Shown here: in pieces, positions 8,511-17,976 of the stretch
How positions within the stretch are numbered: the stretch's first letter is position 1
Layout: each line of letters starts with the position of its first letter
Source: Caldilineaceae bacterium
GTDB taxonomy: Bacteria > Chloroflexota > Anaerolineae > Caldilineales > Caldilineaceae
Direction: 5' to 3'
Assembly: GCA_019637685.1 (NCBI GenBank)
Contig: JAHBVF010000002.1
Coordinates: 232,938 to 296,937 of the forward strand
Length of the DNA: 64,000 bases
Position numbers and translations under genes: made by a program
The notes under the pieces: generated by a model
The model's input: only the letters and a program-made list of their open reading frames with translations
The model's database searches: none
Told to the model about the DNA's origin: nothing

Positions 8511-9455
8511 ATGGCAGCAACGACCTCGCGTTTTGATATAGCGGCTGTGGTGCGGCGAGAATTTGCTCCCCGCAAACGCCGACAGAACTTGTATGGCTAT
8601 CTTTTCTTGACCCCGTGGCTGGTGGGCTTCTTGGGTCTTTTTCTTGGGCCAGGACTTTACTCTCTCTATCTTAGTTTGACCAAATACGATGTGCTCAGCC
8701 CGCCCATATTCATCGGCTTTGACAACTTTGTCAAAATGTTCACCAATGACCCGCAATTCTGGCCTTCCATCCTGCGCACAGTCTACTTTGCCGGTGTGGG
8801 CGTGCCACTGGGCGTGCTGGGTTCTATGTTTCTGGCGATTTTGCTCAACAACAAAATCCGTGCCCTGCCCGCCTACCGTACCCTCTTTTTCATGCCCACC
8901 CTTGTGCCGATTGTGGCCTCGGTGGTGCTGTGGAAATGGCTGCTCAACGACGATTTCGGTATTGTCAACCAGACCCTGCGCGGTCTGGGCATGATGGATC
9001 CGCCGGGCTGGTTTGGCGACCGGCGCTGGGCCATTCCCTCATTGATTTTAATGGGGCTTTGGCAGGGCGTGGGTGGCACTCGGATGATCATCTTCCTGGC
9101 TGGTCTGCAAGGCATCCCGGAAGAACTCTACGATGCGGCCTCGATTGATGGGGCCGGCTCTTGGGAAAAATTGTGGAACGTAACACTTCCAATGCTGACA
9201 CCCACCATCTTTTTCAATATGATTCTGGGCATCATCGGCGGTTTGCAGACCTTTACGGCTGCCTTTGTCGCCACAGAAGGTGGGCCTGGCTTTGCCACTT
9301 GGTTCTTCAGTCTGCACCTCTACAAACAGGCTTTTGACTATTGGAATATGGGCTATGCCGCGGCGCTGGCCTGGTTCTTCGCCCTCATTATTGTGGCGCT
9401 GACCGTATGGCAGATGCGCCTTTCCTCTCGCTGGGTCTTCTACTACGGAGGGTAA
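8511..9455 (+). CDS. ABC sugar permease, MalF-like
   Basis: A 314-residue inner-membrane permease of the CUT1 family with about six membrane helices. The EAA loop that contacts the ATPase reads EELYDAASIDGAGSWEKLWN (about residues 205-224) and is followed by VTLPMLTP, as in MalF/UgpA-type proteins. The N-terminal cytoplasmic tail of about 30 residues is basic. It pairs with the MalG-like permease that starts six bases after its stop. The binding protein gene precedes it across a 124-base gap with a stem-loop. Confidence 0.92.
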   Translation: MAATTSRFDIAAVVRREFAPRKRRQNLYGYLFLTPWLVGFLGLFLGPGLYSLYLSLTKYDVLSPPIFIGFDNFVKMFTNDPQFWPSILRTVYFAGVGVPLGVLGSMFLAILLNNKIRALPAYRTLFFMPTLVPIVASVVLWKWLLNDDFGIVNQTLRGLGMMDPPGWFGDRRWAIPSLILMGLWQGVGGTRMIIFLAGLQGIPEELYDAASIDGAGSWEKLWNVTLPMLTPTIFFNMILGIIGGLQTFTAAFVATEGGPGFATWFFSLHLYKQAFDYWNMGYAAALAWFFALIIVALTVWQMRLSSRWVFYYGG

Positions 9456-9461
9456 ACCCCA

Positions 9462-10361
9462 ATGGCAACCACGTACGACACTCCATCCATCCAGCGTGCG
9501 CCTGTGACATTGCAGCGTCCCGGACGTTCCAGTATAGGCATCATCATTGCCTACATTGTTCTCACAGTGGGGGGGCTTATTTTCGCTTTTCCGCTCTTCT
9601 GGACGGTTTCCAGTTCTCTGCAAACCTGGCAAGAATTGCGCTCCTTCACAATCCATTTCATACCCGACGTACCCCAATGGGGGAACTACGCGCTCGTCTT
9701 CGACACCGTGCCTTTTGCCCGCTGGATGGCCAATAGCTTTATTCTAGTGGCTATCACTGTGCCAGGGACAGTCATCACTGCTTCGATCACAGCCTATGCT
9801 TTTGCCCGCTTCGATTTCTTTGGCAAGAACGTCTGGTTTATTTTGATGCTGGGCACGCTGATGATTCCCACCCAGGTGACACTGATTCCCCAGTACATCT
9901 TCTTCTTCAAGCTAAAGCTCATCAATACCTACGTGCCCCTGACAATCGGTGCATGGCTGGGCGGTGGCGCTTTTATGATCTTCCTCCTGCGCCAGTTCAT
10001 TATGAGCATCCCCCGGGACCTGGACGAAGCGGCCCATATCGACGGCGCGTCGCCCTTCCGGATTCTGTGGAGCGTGATCCTGCCCCTGATGAAGCCCGCG
10101 CTGACGACTGTCGCCATTCTGCAATTTATGAATGAGTGGAATGAGTTCTTTGCCCCCTTTATCTACCTCAACCGGATGAACCTCTTCCCTGCCGCGGTGG
10201 GTATGCGCGTCTTTCAGAATATCCCTATGGAGACCACCAACCCGCGGGATCACCTGCTTATGGCCGCCGCCGCGATTATGACTCTGCCGGTCATTCTGCT
10301 CTTTATCGTGGCCCAACGCTACTTCATTCAGGGAGTGGTGTTGAGTGGGTTGAAAATCTAA
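9462..10361 (+). CDS. ABC sugar permease, MalG-like
   Basis: A 299-residue partner permease with six membrane helices. Its EAA loop reads RDLDEAAHIDGASPFRILWS and is followed by VILPLMKPAL, typical of MalG/UgpE proteins. The ribosome binding site GGAGGG lies inside the last codons of the preceding permease gene, so the two should be translated together. The short C-terminus (QGVVLSGLKI) matches the family ending. A strong hairpin follows the stop. Confidence 0.92.
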   Translation: MATTYDTPSIQRAPVTLQRPGRSSIGIIIAYIVLTVGGLIFAFPLFWTVSSSLQTWQELRSFTIHFIPDVPQWGNYALVFDTVPFARWMANSFILVAITVPGTVITASITAYAFARFDFFGKNVWFILMLGTLMIPTQVTLIPQYIFFFKLKLINTYVPLTIGAWLGGGAFMIFLLRQFIMSIPRDLDEAAHIDGASPFRILWSVILPLMKPALTTVAILQFMNEWNEFFAPFIYLNRMNLFPAAVGMRVFQNIPMETTNPRDHLLMAAAAIMTLPVILLFIVAQRYFIQGVVLSGLKI

Positions 10362-10385
10362 AGAGAAGGGAAGAAGGGGTGAAGA

Positions 10386-10438
10386 GATGACAAGAAGAAG
10401 GGATGACGGGAGTAGCGTCATCCCTTCTTCTTGTCATC
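10386..10438. terminator. 23-bp hairpin between convergent genes
   Basis: The arms 10386-10408 and 10416-10438 are a perfect 23-bp inverted repeat around a seven-base loop. It lies between the ends of the ABC operon and the first sulfatase gene, so it can serve transcripts from both sides. No long T-tract is present. Confidence 0.7.
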
Positions 10439-10441
10439 TTG

Positions 10442-11902
10442 TCATTCTCGTAGCGCGTCCGCCGGCCCCCAGGGCGCAAAGGCCACTGTGCCGTAGGGAT
10501 TGAATATCTGATCGTCCTGGGCCGCGGCGAAACGCCACATCCGCCGCACCAGGTCCCGTTTAATCTCGGCATAGGCCGGCTCTTCGGCCACATTGTGCAT
10601 CTCGTGGGGATCCGCGGCCAGGTCGTAGAGTTCGTCAAAGTCAAAGCCGTTGTAGACGTACTTGTATTCCTTCGTCGCCACCACCCGCTGGCTGTAGTAC
10701 AACTCCACGCCGTTCATCTGCGCATAAAAAGTGTCCGTCCAATCCTCCGGTGTCTCTCCCCGCAGAAAGGGGGCGATGCTGCGCCCGGTCAGCGCCGGCG
10801 ACGGCTCGATTCCGGCCAGTTCCAAAAAAGTGGGCGCGAAATCGGCCAGGGTGACGAACTCGTCCACGGCCCGGTCCGGCTGGGCGATGCCCCTGGGCCA
10901 GCGGGCCACACAGGGCACGTGATAGGCTTCCCGGAAGGCGGGCACACCCTTCAGATAGAGGCCGTGATCCCCGCAGTAATCCCCGTGATCCGATAGAAAG
11001 AGGACGAGGGTATTGTCGGCCTGGCCCGTGGCTTCCAGCGCGTCCAGCACTTCGCCAAAGAGTGCGTCCATCATTGTGCAATAGGCCCAGTAGTGGGCGA
11101 TGGATTCCCGCACTTCGTCCTCGCTCAGTTGATCCCAGAACTGGCGGCGCATGCGCTGGTAGATGCGGGGCTTGTCCTCCATCCGGTCAGCGTAGCTGGC
11201 GGGCAGCTCGATTTGGGACGGGTCGTACATCTTCACAAACTTCTCCGGCACATTGAAGGGGTCGTGGGGGCCGATGGGACCGACCCACAGCGCCCAGGGT
11301 TCGTCACCCGCCGCCAGATCGGGCAGAGCATCCACCGCGGCCCGAATGACTTTGTAGTCGTTGTCCTGCTCATATCCCTTTGGCCCGCCATCGGGCAGAG
11401 TGCTATAGACAGTGAAGGGTCCCCAGCCGGGACGCTGGACAGTGCCCCGTTTCCGCGCGGCTGGCTCTGGTGGGGCAGCGCGCCAATCGTCCACACTGCG
11501 TCCGTGATGGGTGGCTCCGGTAGCCGTGGTGAACAGTTCCTCCCAGCCCCGATCCTTGGGGTCTTCGGCGGTGCTCACATGCCATTTGCCGCTGAAAGCC
11601 ATACGATAGCCCGACTCTTTTAGCTGTTCGCCAAAGGTCTGCACCCCCGAAGCCAGTTCGGTGTGGATGGCCGCGTTGTTGAAAATGTTGTTGAAGATGC
11701 CGTGGCGGCTGGGGTAGAGGCCCGTGAAAAATGTGGCCCGGGCCGGGCAGCAGTGGGCCGTGGGCGTGTAAACCCGGCGGAAGCGCACCCCCTCCGCCGC
11801 GAAACGGTCCAGAACCGGCGTCAGACAAGGGTGGTCGGCTTCCACCACATCGGCCCGCTGCTGGTCGGTCATAAAGATGAGAATATTGGGTCGGGAGGAC
11901 AT
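10442..11902 (-). CDS. Type I sulfatase (first of three)
   Basis: A 486-residue formylglycine-dependent sulfatase that hydrolyses sulfate esters. The maturation motif C-x-P-x-R is visible as Cys51-Cys-Pro-Ala-Arg55 in AHCCPARATFFTG; Cys51 would be converted to formylglycine. Metal-site residues appear in FMTDQQRAD near the N-terminus and in SDHGDYCGDHGL about two thirds along. No signal peptide is seen, so a cytoplasmic location acting on imported sulfated oligosaccharides is likely. The C-terminus has the YDLAADPHEMHN segment common in this family. It may share a transcript with the dehydrogenase gene upstream (62-base gap). The substrate cannot be deduced. Confidence 0.93.
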   Translation of the reverse strand: MSSRPNILIFMTDQQRADVVEADHPCLTPVLDRFAAEGVRFRRVYTPTAHCCPARATFFTGLYPSRHGIFNNIFNNAAIHTELASGVQTFGEQLKESGYRMAFSGKWHVSTAEDPKDRGWEELFTTATGATHHGRSVDDWRAAPPEPAARKRGTVQRPGWGPFTVYSTLPDGGPKGYEQDNDYKVIRAAVDALPDLAAGDEPWALWVGPIGPHDPFNVPEKFVKMYDPSQIELPASYADRMEDKPRIYQRMRRQFWDQLSEDEVRESIAHYWAYCTMMDALFGEVLDALEATGQADNTLVLFLSDHGDYCGDHGLYLKGVPAFREAYHVPCVARWPRGIAQPDRAVDEFVTLADFAPTFLELAGIEPSPALTGRSIAPFLRGETPEDWTDTFYAQMNGVELYYSQRVVATKEYKYVYNGFDFDELYDLAADPHEMHNVAEEPAYAEIKRDLVRRMWRFAAAQDDQIFNPYGTVAFAPWGPADALRE

Positions 11903-11964
11903 CAGAGAGCCTTTCGGAAGTGGTTGGAACGATCAAAATCAGAGGATGAACGCTGTAGCTCCAC

Positions 11965-12837
11965 TTATTCCAGAGCCACGGCAAGCCCATCAATCATCTC
12001 CGCCAGGGACGGCTTTCCCCCGTCTTCGGGATTGCGGTCAGCTAGCGCCGTGCCCCCCACAAAGCGGTAGATGTCGGCTGCCCCCTCGAAAATCTTTGGC
12101 GTCAGGCCGACAGCGGCGAAGGTAGCCGCGATCTCCTCCATCTCGCCCACCCAGCGCCGGGACTTGGGTGGCATTCCCGGCAGCCCGTCCATTCGTTTCA
12201 GCGCGTCGGCCTGGCTTTTGCGAAATTCTGCGGTCAGCGCATCGGAGACACCCAGCGCTTCGGCGGCCACCAGCAGTTCGGTGTAGAGCGCGCTCTGGCC
12301 CTTTGTCAGCGCGCCGTAGCACATTTTGATGGCCGACGCATCCCCTACCCGTTTGCCCATTGCGACCACTTCCAGCCCGAAGTCGTTCAGCCCAGCAAAC
12401 TCGTCCACCCCTGGGCCAGAGGCGTAGAAGCGGGGGGTATAGCCGGGGCGGGGCGGCCCGCCGATAATCGACGCGTCCACAAAGCGGCTGCCCGCGCCGG
12501 CAATCACTTCGCTGATGCGCTGGACGGTCTGGGGCGCGATGGCGTTGCAGTCTGCGTAGAGCAAGGACGTACCCGTCGCGGCCAGGGCATCTGCCACCCG
12601 CTGGGCTGTGGCTTCTGCCTGGGCAGGGACAAGAATACAGAGGATCGCGTCCGCGGCTGTCACCAGGCCCGCGTAGTCGCCCACATCTTCCAGACCTGCC
12701 TGGGCCGCCAGCCGCCGGGTGCGTTCGCTGCGATCTCCCAGCGCGGCCACCACCCGCAGGCCGTTTTCTGCCAATCGCCGCCCCACCGCGTGGCCCATAT
12801 CGCCGGGGCTGAGGATTCCAACAGTTCGGTCGGTCAT
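11965..12837 (-). CDS. NAD(P)-dependent 6PGDH-like dehydrogenase (DUF1932 type)
   Basis: A 290-residue beta-hydroxyacid dehydrogenase-like protein. The N-terminal Rossmann motif reads GILSPGDMGHAVG, a variant of GxGxMG, and the C-terminal half corresponds to the DUF1932 helical domain. SAIKMCYGALTKG holds the expected catalytic Lys region. The frame is open 90 codons further upstream, but the start at 12837 has the family N-terminus and a GGAGAG site. It lies between the first sulfatase and a divergent L-rhamnonate-dehydratase-like gene, which suggests oxidation of a sugar acid or related hydroxyacid. The substrate is unknown. Confidence 0.82.
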   Translation of the reverse strand: MTDRTVGILSPGDMGHAVGRRLAENGLRVVAALGDRSERTRRLAAQAGLEDVGDYAGLVTAADAILCILVPAQAEATAQRVADALAATGTSLLYADCNAIAPQTVQRISEVIAGAGSRFVDASIIGGPPRPGYTPRFYASGPGVDEFAGLNDFGLEVVAMGKRVGDASAIKMCYGALTKGQSALYTELLVAAEALGVSDALTAEFRKSQADALKRMDGLPGMPPKSRRWVGEMEEIAATFAAVGLTPKIFEGAADIYRFVGGTALADRNPEDGGKPSLAEMIDGLAVALE

Positions 12838-13012
12838 TGGTTCTCTCCTGTGGACATAATGGCAAAAATATCTGTGGGGCGAAGTGTACCAGAGCAATTC
12901 GTTCTGGGAAAGTTGGTTGCCAGCCTGGGCAAAGACGTGTATGATCCGAGTGTCAAGCCGCGCAATGGACCTGCGCCAACCCGACCCCATCCATCCCATA
13001 AGGAGCGAGAGT

Positions 13013-14191
13013 GTGAAGATCAAAGATATCCGCGCCGTGGCCGTTGATCTTACGCCCAAAGAGACAACAAAGCCCCGTGTGCCCCAACAAAAGACCGATG
13101 GATTCATCAGCCCTATGGCCCGCTATCCCGAATTGGGCCGGCGGGACTGGTCTCCCCCCTGGACGCGGGTTGCCTGCGTAGTAACTGCCGAGGATGGCAG
13201 TTGGGGGCTGGGGCTGACCAACAACAGCGGGCCTGTGCTGAGCCTGATCAACGATCATTTTGCCCCGCTGCTCACCGGCCAGAATTGTATGGCTACGGAA
13301 AAGGCGTGGGACTTGATGCGTCTGTCGTCGGCCCCTTATCACACCGCGGGTCTTGCCAGCTACGCGATCAGCGCCGTTGATAACGCGCTGTGGGATTTGA
13401 AGGGCAAGCTGCTGGGGCGACCGGTCTACGAACTGCTGGGCGGGCCGCAGAAGGACAAGATTTTCTGCTATGCCAGCAACACAGACATCTCCTATGGCAC
13501 AGAAAACAGCATTGACTGGTTTCTGGAACTGGGCTTCAAAGCAGTCAAACTCTTCGCCCGCCACGGACCCGAATCGGGTATCGAAGGCATCCGCAAGACC
13601 GAAGAACTGGTGGCCCGCACCCGGGAACAGATCGGCGACAACGTGGAGTTGATGCTGGACGGCTGGATTTCCCTCAATGTGGAATATGTGGTGCGTTTGG
13701 CCGAGGCGCTCAAACCCTATCGCCTGAAATGGCTGGAGGACTATCTGCTCCCAGAAGATATGGACAGCTATTTCAAAGTGCGCCAGCGGCTGCCCGGCCA
13801 CACGCTCGCTACCGGTGAGCACTGGTATACCATTCACCCCTTTGCTCTGGCCGCCAGCCACGGCCTGGTAGACGTCTTTCAGCCGGATGTAAACTGGGCC
13901 GGGGGCATTACTGCTCTGGTGCGCATCTGTCATATCGCCGAAGCCCACGGGCAGACAGTCATCTGTCACGCGGGAATGAACTACCCCTACGGCCAGCATC
14001 TTTCCTACGCAATGCCCGCCATCCAGTGGGGCGAGCGTTCCGAGGGGGTCTCGCCACCCGGTGTGCCCCTGGAAGAGCGGGTAGTGCTGCCAGGAACGCC
14101 CGTCATCAAAAACGGCTATCTCATCCCCAGCGATGCGCCCGGCTTCGGCATTGAAGTGACAAAGGAGTGGCTGGAGGAGCGGGCGATCTGA
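13013..14191 (+). CDS. Enolase-superfamily sugar-acid dehydratase, L-rhamnonate dehydratase-like
   Basis: A 392-residue member of the mandelate racemase subgroup. These Mg-dependent enzymes remove water from sugar acids to give 2-keto-3-deoxy acids. Likely metal ligands are the Asp in LMLDGW, the Glu in WLEDYLLPEDM and the Glu in ATGEHWYTIHPF; a C-terminal catalytic His appears in CHAGMNYPYG. The N-terminal VKIKDIRAVAVDL start, the length and the ATGEHWYT and NYPYGQH segments resemble L-rhamnonate dehydratase, my best call. The GTG start is placed by AAGGAGCG; longer upstream codons lack family similarity. It diverges from a dehydrogenase gene and converges with a sulfatase gene. Confidence 0.78.
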   Translation: MKIKDIRAVAVDLTPKETTKPRVPQQKTDGFISPMARYPELGRRDWSPPWTRVACVVTAEDGSWGLGLTNNSGPVLSLINDHFAPLLTGQNCMATEKAWDLMRLSSAPYHTAGLASYAISAVDNALWDLKGKLLGRPVYELLGGPQKDKIFCYASNTDISYGTENSIDWFLELGFKAVKLFARHGPESGIEGIRKTEELVARTREQIGDNVELMLDGWISLNVEYVVRLAEALKPYRLKWLEDYLLPEDMDSYFKVRQRLPGHTLATGEHWYTIHPFALAASHGLVDVFQPDVNWAGGITALVRICHIAEAHGQTVICHAGMNYPYGQHLSYAMPAIQWGERSEGVSPPGVPLEERVVLPGTPVIKNGYLIPSDAPGFGIEVTKEWLEERAI

Positions 14192-14244
14192 TTGCCTGGA
14201 GCGAAATTCCAGAGCAATCCACAATAACAACCCACCAGTGCCTG

Positions 14245-14302
14245 GCCAAGTGCGTAGTGTGTGGACCAGTATAGCTACCAGTTCACGTACTACGCACTTG
14301 GC
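14245..14302. terminator. 14-bp hairpin at convergent gene ends
   Basis: GCCAAGTGCGTAGT (14245-14258) and ACTACGCACTTGGC (14289-14302) are perfect inverted arms. The right arm includes the stop codon of the second sulfatase, and the dehydratase gene ends 54 bases to the left. It is related to the hairpins at 39639 and 42064, which share GTGCGTAGT arms and a loop resembling ACCAGTTCACGTA. Confidence 0.65.
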
Positions 14303-15723
14303 GCGTGTCCCCGCGGGTCTTCCCCAAACGGTGTCACATCCGCGGTTTGCACATACCAGTCCAGCAGACGCCGCTCCAATGCCGCCTGCACGCCCTGATA
14401 TTCAGGCACATCGTGCAGATTGCGCAGCTCTTGCGGATCCGCGGCCAGATCGTAGAGTTCGCCCACGCCTGTGGTCCGATGGACCAGTTTGTGGCTGGCC
14501 GTGCGCATCATCACATTGCGACAAACGCTGTTGGGGTGGTCCTGCTGCAAGCGGCCTTTGGGATAATAAATGTGGTCTGGCTGCCGTGCGAACTGGTCCC
14601 GGTGGGGCTGGCCCTCGAAGCAGTGGGGTTCGTGGGGCGCATAGCCCCCTTCGCAGAAGACGGCCCGCTCCGAATCGCCGGCCGCGCCGTGGAGTTGGGG
14701 CGTCAGCGAGCGGGCAAAGTGGGTGTGCTGGGCCTCGATGCCCGCCAAATCGAGGGTCGTCGCCATCACATCGAAGAGTTCCACCGGCGCGTCCACGCTG
14801 TGCCCGGCCACGCCGCCGGAGATGCGGGCGATGAGCGGCACGCGGGTGATCACATCCTCCGCGGCGCTGGGCCACTTCTCCACCAGCCCGTAATCCCCGG
14901 CCCAATCCCCGTGATCCGAGAAGACGAAGACCGCCGTCTCCTCGGCCAGTCCGCTTGCGTCCAGGGCATTCAATAGACGACCCAACAGCCAGTCCACATA
15001 GCCGGTCATGCCCAGATAGACGGCCTGAATTTTGCGCAGAACGGCCTCGTTGATCTGGTCCAGACGGCGGGTCTCCCGGATCAGACGGTGGAAGTCGGGC
15101 CGGTTGGGCAGGTCCGCGGGGCGCAGGGGTGGCAGATCGTCGGGAGCGATCAGGTCGTGCCAGGGCTGGGGTGCGGAGTAGGGGCAGTGGGGCGAAGTGA
15201 TGGGCAGATAGAGACAGAAGGGCTGCTGCGGTTTGCTACGCAAAAAGTCGATGCCCGCCTGCACATTGGCATAATCGCTGTGTTCCTCCAGCGGCCCGGT
15301 ATAGGGTTCGTAGAGAAAGCTGTAGTACTCCGGGTCGTCCAGGCTGTAGGGATTGGGGCCGAACATTCCGCTCCCCCGGCGCTCGGCCACATCCACGCTG
15401 TCGGCGAAACTTTCCGGGCTGAGGGTGTCGTTCTTGCCGTACCAGTGGACGACATAGCCCGCGCTTTTCAGATAGCGGAAGAGATTTGGCTCGTCCGGGC
15501 GCAGCATATGCCAGAGGGTGCGGTGTCCCCGCACATGAGGATACCAGCCGGTCATCAGCGAACAGCGGGAGGGGGTGCAGACCGAATGCTGGACGTGGCA
15601 CTGGTCGAAGCGGGTTCCTTCGGCAGCCAACGCGTCCATATTGGGCGTGGGCGCGAGGGGATGTCCATAGCAGCCCACACTCTCGGCGCGCAGTTCGTCG
15701 GGCATAAAGAAGATGAAGTTCAT
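14290..15723 (-). CDS. Type I sulfatase (second of three)
   Basis: A 477-residue sulfatase with the formylglycine motif Cys49-Thr-Pro-Ser-Arg53 (QHSVCTPSRCSLMTGWYPH). Metal-binding residues are seen in MPDELRAESVGCYG at the start and in SDHGDWAGDYGL. The C-terminus has LYDLAADPQELRN and a long C-terminal helix, as in bacterial sulfatases of family S1. No export signal is visible. It is only modestly similar to the first and third sulfatases, so it probably attacks a different sulfate position. The gene stands alone and ends in a hairpin shared with the convergent dehydratase gene. Confidence 0.93.
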   Translation of the reverse strand: MNFIFFMPDELRAESVGCYGHPLAPTPNMDALAAEGTRFDQCHVQHSVCTPSRCSLMTGWYPHVRGHRTLWHMLRPDEPNLFRYLKSAGYVVHWYGKNDTLSPESFADSVDVAERRGSGMFGPNPYSLDDPEYYSFLYEPYTGPLEEHSDYANVQAGIDFLRSKPQQPFCLYLPITSPHCPYSAPQPWHDLIAPDDLPPLRPADLPNRPDFHRLIRETRRLDQINEAVLRKIQAVYLGMTGYVDWLLGRLLNALDASGLAEETAVFVFSDHGDWAGDYGLVEKWPSAAEDVITRVPLIARISGGVAGHSVDAPVELFDVMATTLDLAGIEAQHTHFARSLTPQLHGAAGDSERAVFCEGGYAPHEPHCFEGQPHRDQFARQPDHIYYPKGRLQQDHPNSVCRNVMMRTASHKLVHRTTGVGELYDLAADPQELRNLHDVPEYQGVQAALERRLLDWYVQTADVTPFGEDPRGHAPSA

Positions 15724-15835
15724 CGGGTGGCTCGGTGGTTGGGTAATTGGGGAGATCGATTACGATTCATTCTGTGGTAGAATAGCAAATGTCATCGGGA
15801 TTCGGCAAACAGGCGATTCCATCCGGGAGTTTCTC

Positions 15836-16159
15836 ATGCGTAAATGGACAGTCCAGGACCGCTATGGCAACCGCATCTATTTCACTGAAGAACGGTGGCA
15901 GCATATCCTGGAATCACGACCGGAGTTGGAGCCATATTTTGATCTCTTTCTGGAAACTTTGCGCAGAGGCCGTCGCCAGCAGGACTCGCTGATTCCTAAC
16001 GAGTATCGCTACTACCAACCGTTTGATGAACTGCTTCCAGTGAACAGCCATCTGGTGGTGATTGTCGTGTTCAAGAGACAACTCGACGACGACGGGGAAT
16101 ATATGACAAACAACTTTGTCGTTACTGGTTGGGCCAACTATTTGTGGGCACAGGGATAG
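15836..16159 (+). CDS. Small protein, possible RelE/barnase-fold toxin-like
   Basis: A 107-residue protein starting MRKWTVQDRYGNRIYFTEERW. The pattern of a short beta start, an HILESRPEL helix, a basic LRRGRRQQD stretch and a YYQPFDELL strand resembles small nuclease-fold proteins described as toxin-like or phage-associated. I cannot name a family with certainty. The start at 15836 was chosen over an in-frame upstream ATG because GGGAG precedes it and the upstream codons overlap the sulfatase promoter area. A DUF2283 gene follows after three bases, a pairing that suggests a two-gene module, perhaps toxin and partner. That is inference. Confidence 0.65.
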   Translation: MRKWTVQDRYGNRIYFTEERWQHILESRPELEPYFDLFLETLRRGRRQQDSLIPNEYRYYQPFDELLPVNSHLVVIVVFKRQLDDDGEYMTNNFVVTGWANYLWAQG

Positions 16160-16162
16160 AAT

Positions 16163-16579
16163 ATGAACGAACTGAAACTACAGAAGAGTGAACTGATTGC
16201 GCGAGATGGAACGCCTGTTCGCTTGGTCTACGATCCAGAAGCCGACATCCTGGAAATATTCTTTGGCGAGAATGGCCCGGCTACGGGTATTGAGTTAACG
16301 GACCAGATGGTTTTGCGTATCGATCAGAAGCAAAAACGCGCCCTCAGCCTGATGTTTCTGCACTTTTCCATTCTCTCGGAACAGACCGAATATGGCCCGC
16401 GCAGCTTTGCCATCGATACGCTGGAACGACTGCCGGAGGAGTTGCGAGAACTCGTTTTCCGCCTGTTGACCACCCTGCCAGTGAGGCAGTTCCTCAAACT
16501 TTCTCAATTTCAACTTTCACCCCACGAGCAGAGACCACTGGCTTATGTGGAGTCTCAGCCGGCCGCGGTCTATGCTTAA
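16163..16579 (+). CDS. DUF2283 family protein, extended form
   Basis: A 138-residue protein. The first 70 residues carry the DUF2283 pattern: LVYDPEADILEIFFGE, then GIELTDQMVLRIDQKQKRALSLMF. A helical tail of about 65 residues follows. The same two-part layout occurs in the gene at 30175-30528, where it follows a VapC toxin gene, so the two are paralogues. DUF2283 proteins are small and of unknown activity, often next to toxin-antitoxin genes. Here the partner is the small gene three bases upstream. Confidence 0.72.
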   Translation: MNELKLQKSELIARDGTPVRLVYDPEADILEIFFGENGPATGIELTDQMVLRIDQKQKRALSLMFLHFSILSEQTEYGPRSFAIDTLERLPEELRELVFRLLTTLPVRQFLKLSQFQLSPHEQRPLAYVESQPAAVYA

Positions 16580-16694
16580 ATCGCTTCCCCGCCAAGTCTT
16601 ACAGCCAGAATGATAGCGTTGGCAATTGGTAATAATAGTCTGCTTGTCACTGGCGAACAATTGAAAGACAAACCAATTGGCTGAGACAAATACA

Positions 16695-17345
16695 ATGCCG
16701 TTAACGACCGGTAGCCGCTGCGGAAAATACCTGCTCGCGGTCATCGCTCTCTGGACCGGCTACTGCGCGTTGATGGCGGCCTGGCCGCAGCTTTTCGACA
16801 TTCCATTGCTGCGGGCGCTGGTGCGGGTTTCGGTGGTGCTTGTGCCAGCCGTCCTCTACTACCTGCGCGGCCCGCGGCAAGAATCGTTTGTGGACTATTT
16901 CCAACTGCGCCCTCACTGGCGAAAGGGGCTGCTGGTCGGTGGGGGTGTTGTGCTGGCCTATCTCCTGTTGGGCTGGCTCAGCGGCTATCGAACCAACCAG
17001 AGCACATTTCAGATTCCCCAGAGTTTCGCGGTCTGGTTCAACTTTATCCTGGGGTCGCCTATCGCCGAGGAAACCTTTTTCCGGGGCGTTCTCCTCAAAG
17101 AACTATCGCCGCTGATGGGAACAGCCCGTTCGATCGCCGTGAGTTCTCTGGCCTTTGCCCTGCTGCACCTTCCCCAGTGGGTGATCCTCAGCCACCAGTC
17201 GGGTCTGGCTTTGCTCACCTCCTTTGCCACAATCTTTGCCTACGGCGTCGTTTTTGCCCTACTCGTCACCACCACCCGTTCCCTGTGGGCCTCGCTTCTG
17301 CCCCATTGGGTCAACAATTTTGTCGCTCTTTCGCTGGGGCAATAG
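16695..17345 (+). CDS. CPBP-family intramembrane protease (CAAX/Abi type)
   Basis: A 216-residue membrane protein with six to seven hydrophobic segments. The three catalytic motifs are present: EETFFRG (Glu125, Glu126, Arg130), FALLHLP (His158) and HWVNN (His204, Asn208). These define the CPBP glutamic intramembrane protease family (Pfam Abi/CAAX protease). Bacterial members process membrane proteins or confer self-immunity to bacteriocins. Neither possible start has a good ribosome binding site: a TTG at 16677 would add six residues, and I chose the ATG. The gene converges with the broken SEC-C gene. Confidence 0.87.
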   Translation: MPLTTGSRCGKYLLAVIALWTGYCALMAAWPQLFDIPLLRALVRVSVVLVPAVLYYLRGPRQESFVDYFQLRPHWRKGLLVGGGVVLAYLLLGWLSGYRTNQSTFQIPQSFAVWFNFILGSPIAEETFFRGVLLKELSPLMGTARSIAVSSLAFALLHLPQWVILSHQSGLALLTSFATIFAYGVVFALLVTTTRSLWASLLPHWVNNFVALSLGQ

Positions 17346-17376
17346 CGTCTGAAGGTGCAGTTAATCAGGTATATCG

Positions 17377-17976
17377 TTACTCCTCCACCGGCGTAGCCCA
17401 AGCCACCGCCAGGTTCTCGATTAACTGGGGACTCAGCGACTCATGCGCTATGTAGGTTTGTACGGCCTCGACCAGATCAGCCAGCGAGCGCAGGGATGCC
17501 GCGTGGGATTCACCGTCGATCAATCCGCGCTCTTCCAGAAATTCCAGCCAGAACGGAATCATCTCCATCAAAACGATCCCTTTGTAGGGCTGGTAGCCGA
17601 GGAAACTCATCAGGCTATGCAGATATTTGTCTAGCTGTTCCCGATCCGGGCAGAGTGGCAGAACCGGCACAGAAGCCGATTTCTTTTGTGCATTTCGACT
17701 TTTCTTGCTCTTCGATTTTCTCGTGGGAGAAGGTATCTCCTGATTGGCGAGGAAGAGTTGCAATTCCCTCCTTGCCAACTCACCTTTTACAAAAGCAACC
17801 CCCTTCTCCCAGTGCAAATAGGCAAGAAATTCCTGACACAAATAGGCCAGGTTCTCATCAGTTATTTCAAGGATGCGGGTATCCTTACGTCTACTGGTGC
17901 GCACGGGAAAGTCTTCCAAAGCCCAGGTACGACGTTGGCCTGCCAAACGTTCCAAGTAGGCGATGAACGCATCTTT
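17377..17976 (-). pseudogene. 3' part of SEC-C protein gene split by IS66
   Basis: This is the C-terminal part of the gene that begins at 21913. Removing 17969-21062 (the IS66-type element plus one target duplication) restores one continuous frame: LLKDA at 21063 joins FIAYLERLAGQ at 17968 without a frameshift. The restored gene would be 1443 bases, 480 residues. This portion is helical and lysine-rich in the middle (KSKSKKSRNAQKK), with no other domain recognised. It has no start of its own; an ATG inside the element gives an open frame to 18018, but the first 15 or so codons are IS sequence. Probably not functional unless the element is excised. Confidence 0.85.

Noticed and set aside
12953..14230. 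Long antisense frame opposite the L-rhamnonate-dehydratase-like gene
   Set aside because: It mirrors the codon pattern of a well-supported enzyme gene in high-GC DNA and has no recognisable protein motif.
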